Below, in pieces: positions 14,501 through 18,738 of a stretch of DNA of 18,738 nt. Each line of letters opens with the position of its first letter. Position 1 is the first letter of the stretch. The notes beneath the pieces were generated by a model. The model was not told the origin of the DNA, did no database searches, and was given only the letters and a program-made list of their open reading frames with translations. A program made the position numbers and the translations under genes. The DNA lies in NCBI GenBank assembly GCA_016718565.1, contig JADKCZ010000009.1:1-18738 (forward strand), read 5' to 3'. The stretch is from Anaeromyxobacter sp. GTDB lineage: Bacteria; Myxococcota; Myxococcia; Myxococcales; Anaeromyxobacteraceae.

Positions 14501-16221
14501 TCGCCATCGACCCGCAGGGCGGCCACGAGTACGGCTGGAGCGACGTGCTGGCCTTCGAGCCCAGCGTCTCGGAGGCGGCCCGCAAGGTGCTGCTGCAGGC
14601 GGTGGCCGACTCCACCCTGGTGCGGGCCTCGGTGTTCCTGCTGGGGCGCGGCGTGCTGCTCTCGCTGGCCGACATCCCGCCGGGCGGTGCCACCGTCAGC
14701 CTGCTGGGCCGGCAGCACGGCAAGGCGGTCTACCGCCTCTCCATCCACACCCGCTCGCGCGAGGTCTTCGACCTGGCCATCAACGTGGCCGAGGACCTCT
14801 CCTTCGCGGCGCTGCGCGAGGAGGTCAACTGGCTGCTGGCCTGCGGCGCGCCGCCGCCGCTGGTGGAGCAGTTCGGCGGCTACTTCGGCGAGTGGGGCAT
14901 CTTCTCCGAGGAGTTCATCCCCGGCGACGACGTGGAGCGCCAGGTGGCCCGCCTGCTGCGGCAGGGCGAGGCCCGCCGCCTCGAGCTGCTCTGGCCCTTC
15001 GTGGGCTGGACCGCCCTGGAGTGCCTGGTGCGCTTCTGGGACCGGGCCGGCCGCCGGCTGGCCCTGCGCAACCCCTCCCCGGCCGCCTTCATCGTGCCGT
15101 CGCACGACTACCACGCGGGCGCCCGGCTGGTCTCCATCGCCGACCGCTCGGCCTGCACCTCGCTCGACGACCTGCTGGACCGGTTCGACACCGCCTTCCT
15201 CGAGAAGGTCGGGCAGGTCCGGCCCGAGCTGGCCGGCAAGGTGACCGACGAGATGATCCTCTCGGCGGTGGTGGAGGGGCTCGGCCCGGAGCGGGCCCTG
15301 CCGGCGCTGGAGGAGGCCGCCAGCGGCAAGCGGGCCATCGCGGTCTCCACCTTCCTGGACCGGCTGCGCGTCGAGGGGCCCACGCCGCAGCGGGTCTTCT
15401 TCGCGGCGCGCCGCTTCAAGCGCTGGCTGGAGGTCAACCCGCAGGCCACCCCCGAGGCCCAGGTCAAGCACCTCGGCGAGCTGTGGGGCACCTACCGGCT
15501 CTCCGAGCTGGAGCAGACCTGGCCGGACACCCGCATCCGCTTCTACCGCCGGACCGTGCTGGTGGGCGCCCGCCCCGAGCTGGGGGCGGCCCTCGACCGG
15601 CTCATGCAGCGGGTGCGCGTCCTGCCGGCCGGCGGCCTGGACCTGGCCGAGCAGGTGGCCGCCATCCGCTCCGGGGTGCACGCCACCGAGGAGGAGGACT
15701 TCCTGCTGGCCCACATGACCTACCGCTACCTCTCCCCGGGGGAGGACGTGGCGCTCATCTCCATGCCGCACGGCGGCCACGTCACCACCGAGGTGGTGGT
15801 GGCCCTCACCGACGAGGAGGGCAACCGCTTCGCGGTGCGCGGCCCGGTCTCGCCGCGCGAGGTGGCCCGGCTGCTCCACCTCTTCGGCGAGTCCAACCTG
15901 CAGGTGGCCTTCGCCACCGAGCACGAGTTCCTGCTGACCCTGGACGCCAAGGAGGCGGTGCTGGGCGGCCTCTTCTACAGGCCGGTGCGGGCCGACCGGG
16001 TCCACATGGAGAAGCTGGTCATCAGCCGCAAGCAGCGCGGCAAGGGCGTGGCCGACGGCCTGATGCGCGAGTTCTTCCGCCGCATGCGGGCCCGCGGCGT
16101 CAAGGCCGTCGAGACCGGCTACTTCCAGCCCGAGTACCTCAAGCGCTTCGGCTTCCGCACCGACCCGGGCTCCGGCGGCCTGGTGCGGGACCTGGACGCC
16201 GAGGATCCCTTCAAGTGGTAG
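11566..16221 (+). CDS. Very large fusion: acyl-adenylating (ANL) domain, uncharacterised middle, GNAT acetyltransferase
   Basis: 1551-residue protein from ATG 11566, chosen for its GAGG ribosome site and nearby promoter. The frame is open back to 11374, but only as low-complexity sequence. Residues about 85-645 are an AMP-binding acyl-CoA-synthetase-type domain: phosphate loop YTSGTTGKPKA (284-294), LPLYHTFGRYLELTG, adenine-side GYGMTEATGG (438-447), DGWFHTGDL (502-510) and hinge GRKKEIYKN from 522. The usual C-terminal catalytic-Lys segment reads LTHKASFKREVV, with K627 as the best candidate. Residues about 650-1010 are mostly helical. About 1040-1250 loosely resembles a kinase-like fold without the usual Lys. 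About 1400-1551 is a GNAT domain with RGKGVA (R1491-A1496) for acetyl-CoA and ETGYFQPEYLKRFGF (1516-1530). No membrane segment or obvious carrier-protein domain was seen. It probably activates a carboxylic acid and transfers an acyl or acetyl group; the substrate is unknown. A homocitrate synthase gene follows 18 nt downstream. Confidence 0.9.
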   Translation: MFQVKAESPYPRLAARWTGPGTPAPVLVEDTRETFGGLTPGDLGLVAPLVAVLRARLSDAGAREAARRALWGLLDTVRRRLFTQALPEDQVEPWLRLLLPVIREADYTFGELLRSREETDPKTVAIRVLGADATELTVSEVARRTRAIARGLLAILGDDPEARVAILSENCLEAALCDLACLSNGFVDFPLPANAVAEQIVYMLKHSRARVLLCSDEEQVAKVLPALSGLPDLREVVCFSKSCAERNGLLSLDQVVGQGAGFDEAAREARAARVKATDMATAMYTSGTTGKPKAIIFTHENIVSKRLCRGFALREVGEGDTFLCYLPLYHTFGRYLELTGTLWWGATYVFARSTAQATLLEDFRAVKPSVFISVPKKWMELQDAAVWEAASDDPDETAAHLRVITGTRLRYGLSAAGYLDPAIFKNFHRAGVELCSGYGMTEATGGITMTVPGGYVDGSIGTPLPGVECHRADDGELLIRGVYISPGYLDPGPEEAGSHDPDGWFHTGDLVSLDDGHFRIVGRKKEIYKNRAGQTIAPQRVENLFRDFEAVAQAFLVGDHRDYNTLLVWPNFDKDPSLRERSPEQLRDLLSSLVASANRFLAPFERVVAFQVLPRALDLEHGELTHKASFKREVVEKVWKDLIEKMYEQKHLALSMDGMFLRIPNWVLREIGVLQHEVALRHGLLTAGERSIQVGPEPSAPGSMRLGDLAYANDSTVLDLGALLARPSLWLGNEALRAFLGDEAFLALVGRRRKGGGDLRIDPRLWVAPSVDRLGELLELVEGHEVTFRSIHAAGELLRAERPEARRAISHLHIGLAAAASEQAVLCRALLRRAADAPDEDVKRRAFRVLLPNEEPHKTLETLRLFLDRMGAVALRDEDLADLGERGLTDAQVQLLLAHLASDRANGPLADPSDRRALIGVMRLLTATAIAHPNYFARVRVPLARLTLHDDAAIAARAGEEFDRLRRGFSNWIGPNLRLAIDPQGGHEYGWSDVLAFEPSVSEAARKVLLQAVADSTLVRASVFLLGRGVLLSLADIPPGGATVSLLGRQHGKAVYRLSIHTRSREVFDLAINVAEDLSFAALREEVNWLLACGAPPPLVEQFGGYFGEWGIFSEEFIPGDDVERQVARLLRQGEARRLELLWPFVGWTALECLVRFWDRAGRRLALRNPSPAAFIVPSHDYHAGARLVSIADRSACTSLDDLLDRFDTAFLEKVGQVRPELAGKVTDEMILSAVVEGLGPERALPALEEAASGKRAIAVSTFLDRLRVEGPTPQRVFFAARRFKRWLEVNPQATPEAQVKHLGELWGTYRLSELEQTWPDTRIRFYRRTVLVGARPELGAALDRLMQRVRVLPAGGLDLAEQVAAIRSGVHATEEEDFLLAHMTYRYLSPGEDVALISMPHGGHVTTEVVVALTDEEGNRFAVRGPVSPREVARLLHLFGESNLQVAFATEHEFLLTLDAKEAVLGGLFYRPVRADRVHMEKLVISRKQRGKGVADGLMREFFRRMRARGVKAVETGYFQPEYLKRFGFRTDPGSGGLVRDLDAEDPFKW

Positions 16222-16239
16222 CGAGGCACGTCTAACTCC

Positions 16240-17369
16240 ATGGCCAAGCCAACCTGGAAGCTCATCGACACCACCCTCCGCGAGGGCGAGCAGTTCTCCA
16301 AGGCGTCCTTCCGCTCGGAGGACAAGATCGAGCTGGCGCGCGCGCTCGACACCTTCGGCGTGGAGTACATCGAGGTCACCTCCCCGGCGGCCTCCCCGCA
16401 GTCGCAGAAGGACGCCACCTCCATCGTCAAGCTGGGGCTGGGGGCGCGCGTCATCAGCCACACCCGCTGCGTCCTCGACGACGTCAAGGCGGCGGTGGAC
16501 TGCGGGGTGCGCGGCCTGGGGCTGCTCTTCGCCACCAGCCGCATCCTGCGCGAGTCGTCCCACGGCAAGTCGATCCAGCAGATCATCGACGCCATGGGCC
16601 GCCCATCGAGTACGCCCTCAAGGCCGGCCTGGAGGTGCGCTTCAGCGCCGAGGACACCTTCCGCTCCGAGACCGTCGACCTCATCAGCGTCTACCAGGCG
16701 GCCGAGAAGCTGGGCGTGCACCGGGTCGGCCTGGCCGACACGGTGGGCATCGGCACGCCCCGCCAGGTCTTCGTGCTGGTGCGCGAGGTGCGCCGCTCCG
16801 TCAAGTGCGACATCGGCTTCCACGGCCACAACGACACCGGCTGCGCCATCGCCAACGCCTTCGAGGCCATCGGCGCCGGCGCCACCCACGTGGACGTGTC
16901 GGTGCTGGGGGTCGGCGAGCGGGTCGGGATCACCCCGCTGGGCGGCATGGTGGCCCGCATGTTCTCGCTCGACCCGCAGGGCGTGGGCGAGAAGTACCGC
17001 CTCGGCCAGCTGCGCGAGCTGGAGCGGCTGCTGGCCCGCATCGCCAACGTGGACATCCCCTTCAACAACTACGTCACCGGCGAGACCGCCTACAGCCACA
17101 AGGCCGGCATGCACCTCAAGGCCATGATGGCCAACCCGGGCAGCTACGAGATCATCCCGCCGGAGGCCTTCGGCCTCTCGCGCAAGCTGATCCTCGGCTC
17201 GCGCCTGACCGGCCGGGCCGCCATCGCCTACCGGGCCCGCGAGATGGGCATCACCTTCGGCGAGCGGGAGCTGAAGGACATCACCCAGCGCATCAAGGCG
17301 CTGGCCGACGCCGGCGAGCTCTCGGAGGAGCAGATCGACAAGGTGCTGCGCGACTGGGTGACGGCGTGA
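16240..17369 (+). CDS. lys20: Homocitrate synthase (Thermus/fungal LYS20 type), one frame break
   Basis: Condenses 2-oxoglutarate and acetyl-CoA to homocitrate, the first step of the alpha-aminoadipate route to lysine and also the source of the nitrogenase cofactor ligand. The protein closely follows the Thermus thermophilus enzyme: DTTLREGEQF with R14/E15, the oxoglutarate-binding His in ISHTRC (H74), EVRFSAEDTFRSE (R134), metal-binding HGHNDTGCAIANA (H195, H197), GETAYSHKAGMHLKA and a C-terminal LRDWVTA. The frame shifts near 16602. Adding one C to the run in ggccgcccatcg restores a 376-residue protein (MGRPIEYALKAGLEVRF). As deposited, translation from ATG 16240 leaves the homologous frame after about 122 residues. 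All key active-site residues are present once corrected. It lies 18 nt after the fusion gene, so they are probably cotranscribed. No other lysine-pathway or nif gene is in the window, so its pathway is open. Confidence 0.9.
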
Positions 17370-17426
17370 GCCTGGCCGCCGCGGCCGCGCGGCGCGCCCG
17401 GGTGGCCTGCCCCGGCCGCCCCGGCC

Positions 17427-18257
17427 GTGAAGCACCGCCTGCTCCTGCTCGCCGCGGCGGTCCTCTGGTCCACCGGGGGCGCCGCCATCAAGTCCAGCGG
17501 GCTCAGCGCCTGGCAGGTGGCCGGCGGTCGCTCGCTGGTGGCCGGGCTGCTGCTCTTCGCCCTGGTGCCGGCCACCCGGCGCCGCCCCACCTGGCTCTCC
17601 TTCGGCGTGGCGGTGGCCTACCTCTTCACGGTGGTGCTGTTCGTCCTGGCCACCAAGCTGACCACCGCGGCCAACGCCATCTTCATCCAGGACACCGCGC
17701 CGCTGTGGGTGCTGCTGCTCTCCCCCTGGCTGCTGCGCGAGCACCCCACCCGCGCCGAGCTCTGGTCGGTGCCGGTCTTCGGCCTGGGGCTGGGGCTGTT
17801 CTTCCTGGACCAGCTCACGCCGGGCCAGGTGACGGGCAACCTGGTGGCGCTGGCCTCCGGGGTGGCCTTCGCCTTCTCCATCATGGGGCTGCGCCGGCTC
17901 GGCCAGGGCGGCCCGGCCGCGCTGGTGCTGGGCAACGCCCTGGCGGCGCTGGTGACCCTGCCGCTCTGGTCGCAGGGGCCCGCCGCCACCCCCCTCGACC
18001 TCTGGCTGGTGGCCTACCTGGGCGTCTTCCAGCTGGGGCTCTCCTACCTGTGCTTCACCCGCGGCCTGGAGGGGACCCCGGCGGTGGAGGCGGCGCTGCT
18101 CATCCTGCTGGAGCCCATCCTCAACCCGGTCTGGACCTGGCTCTTTACCGGCGAGCGGCCCGGCCCCTGGGCGGTGGCGGGCGGCGCCGTCATCCTGGCG
18201 GCCACCACCTGGCGGACGGTGCAGCCGGCGCTGGTGGGGCGGCCGGCGCGGCCCTGA
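17427..18257 (+). CDS. EamA/DMT-family membrane transporter
   Basis: 276-residue protein with about ten hydrophobic segments arranged as two EamA repeats of five. The first starts LLLLAAAVLWSTGGAAIKSS and includes LTTAANAIFIQDTAPLWVLL. The second starts near GNLVALASGVAFAFSIMGLR and includes EAALLILLEPILNPVWTWLF and GAVILAATTW. The repeat ends with a Glu-Pro pair in a membrane helix, as is typical of drug/metabolite exporters of this superfamily. GTG 17427 is the only good start near the first segment, and no clear ribosome site precedes it. The gap to the homocitrate synthase gene is 57 nt on the same strand, so cotranscription is likely. Substrate cannot be read from the sequence; export of a product of the preceding two enzymes is inference. 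Confidence 0.9.
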   Translation: MKHRLLLLAAAVLWSTGGAAIKSSGLSAWQVAGGRSLVAGLLLFALVPATRRRPTWLSFGVAVAYLFTVVLFVLATKLTTAANAIFIQDTAPLWVLLLSPWLLREHPTRAELWSVPVFGLGLGLFFLDQLTPGQVTGNLVALASGVAFAFSIMGLRRLGQGGPAALVLGNALAALVTLPLWSQGPAATPLDLWLVAYLGVFQLGLSYLCFTRGLEGTPAVEAALLILLEPILNPVWTWLFTGERPGPWAVAGGAVILAATTWRTVQPALVGRPARP

Positions 18258-18278
18258 GCGGCCGGGCCGGGCGGCGGG

Positions 18279-18738
18279 CTACCCCGACGCCTCCAGCCGC
18301 CGCCCGCGCGGCTCGTCCCCCAGGAAGGCGGCCACCCTCGTCCTGCGAGCCCAGCGTGTCGCGGTAGCCCAGCTCCATGGCCCGCGCGCCACGTAGACCG
18401 GCCTCGAAGGCCAGGTAGGAGAGCGAGGCCGAGCCCGGGGGAGTGCTCGGTCACGCCGATGCCCTTGAAATGGCCGGAGCATGGCCGGGAAGCGGTGGTA
18501 CTCGTCGGCGGCCAGCGGCCCCGGAGTCATCGGACGGGCGCAGCGCCAGCGCAGGATGGGGCGCAGGTCGAGCTCACCCGGGCCACCAGCCGCTCCGGGG
18601 GATGTAGGAGAGCGTCCGGTCCGACCCGCTCAGCCGCTCCGGGTCGGTGTCAGGCGAGTCGAGGAAGACGGCGTTGAGCAGGACGCCGGCGATCTGCGAA
18701 AGCGGCAGCTCGTCCCCCTCCGACACCACCGGGCTGGC
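18279..18738 (-). pseudogene. Patatin-like phospholipase, C-terminal part, multiple frame breaks, cut by window end
   Basis: Read on the minus strand, successive pieces in different frames give one family pattern: GVLLNAVFLDSPDTDPERLS, RTLSYIPPERL, ELDLRPIL, LRPSDDSG, PLAADEYHRFPAML, FKGIGVTEHSP, LSYLAFEAGLRG, MELGYRDTLGSQDE and VAAFLGDEPRGRRLEASG, then a stop at 18279-18281. This matches the C-terminal region of bacterial patatin-like phospholipases (COG1752 type). The catalytic Ser and Asp regions would lie beyond the window. About seven single-base shifts are needed, located near 18597-18601, 18574-18578, 18535-18555, 18511-18527, 18463-18480, 18430-18445 and 18327-18342, mostly at C or G runs. 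The gene converges on the transporter, with 21 nt between them. It may be a decayed gene or an intact gene in poor-quality sequence, with the latter more likely. Confidence 0.75.

Noticed and set aside
11524..16563. A 1679-codon open frame on the minus strand opposite the fusion gene, and similar long minus frames such as 1788-3761 and 4327-6681
   Set aside because: They mirror real plus-strand genes, are dominated by Gly, Ala, Arg, Gln, Glu, His, Val and Asp in repetitive mixtures and show no domain pattern. They are a by-product of very GC-rich third codon positions.
1..18738. CRISPR arrays, insertion sequences, phage or integrase genes, rRNA or tRNA genes
   Set aside because: I saw no repeat-spacer pattern, transposase motif, terminal inverted repeats or structural RNA sequence on either strand.

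Overview
The window is very GC-rich DNA with almost every third codon position G or C, many GTG starts and long meaningless open frames on the opposite strand. Together with the gene content (a sigma-54 activator, a Hyf/Ehr-type membrane complex, a large acyl-activating fusion protein and a Thermus-type homocitrate synthase) this suggests a Myxococcota or deltaproteobacterial chromosome, with Anaeromyxobacter-like bacteria as the closest guess. The taxon is inferred from composition and gene content only.

Layout. (1) Positions 1-1383: a sigma-54 enhancer-binding protein, cut at the left edge, with an intact AAA+ domain and a degenerate receiver. (2) Positions 1466-9229: a -24/-12-like promoter followed by seven plus-strand genes: a second degenerate receiver-like protein, then hyfB, hyfC, hyfE, hyfF, hyfG and a ferredoxin-NuoB fusion. 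Five successive junctions are 4-nt stop/start overlaps. The large subunit has Ala where NiFe hydrogenases have the first pair of nickel-binding Cys, and its C-terminus has no DPCxxC motif. The complex therefore looks like an energy-converting hydrogenase-related (Ehr) complex rather than a hydrogenase. (3) Positions 9153-10424, minus strand: an MscS-family channel that converges on and overlaps the last complex gene. (4) Positions 10594-11255, minus strand: two small helical proteins that are recognisable tandem paralogues. (5) Positions 11566-18257, plus strand: a 1551-residue fusion protein (acyl-adenylating domain, long uncharacterised middle, GNAT acetyltransferase), a homocitrate synthase and an EamA-type transporter. 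(6) Positions 18279-18738, minus strand: the C-terminal part of a patatin-like phospholipase, broken by many single-base shifts.

How the genes may work together. The activator plus promoter would switch on the membrane complex, which probably couples electron transfer through several Fe-S clusters to ion pumping by HyfB/HyfF-type antiporter subunits. The fusion protein, homocitrate synthase and transporter may form a second unit for making and exporting a carboxylic-acid or acyl product. That is an inference from gene order.

Sequence quality. hyfF, hyfG and the homocitrate synthase gene each carry one frame break beside a short G or C run, and correcting one base in each restores a full-length family member. 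The last 460 bases carry about seven more. Assembly or sequencing indels are the simplest explanation; the terminal gene could alternatively be a real pseudogene.
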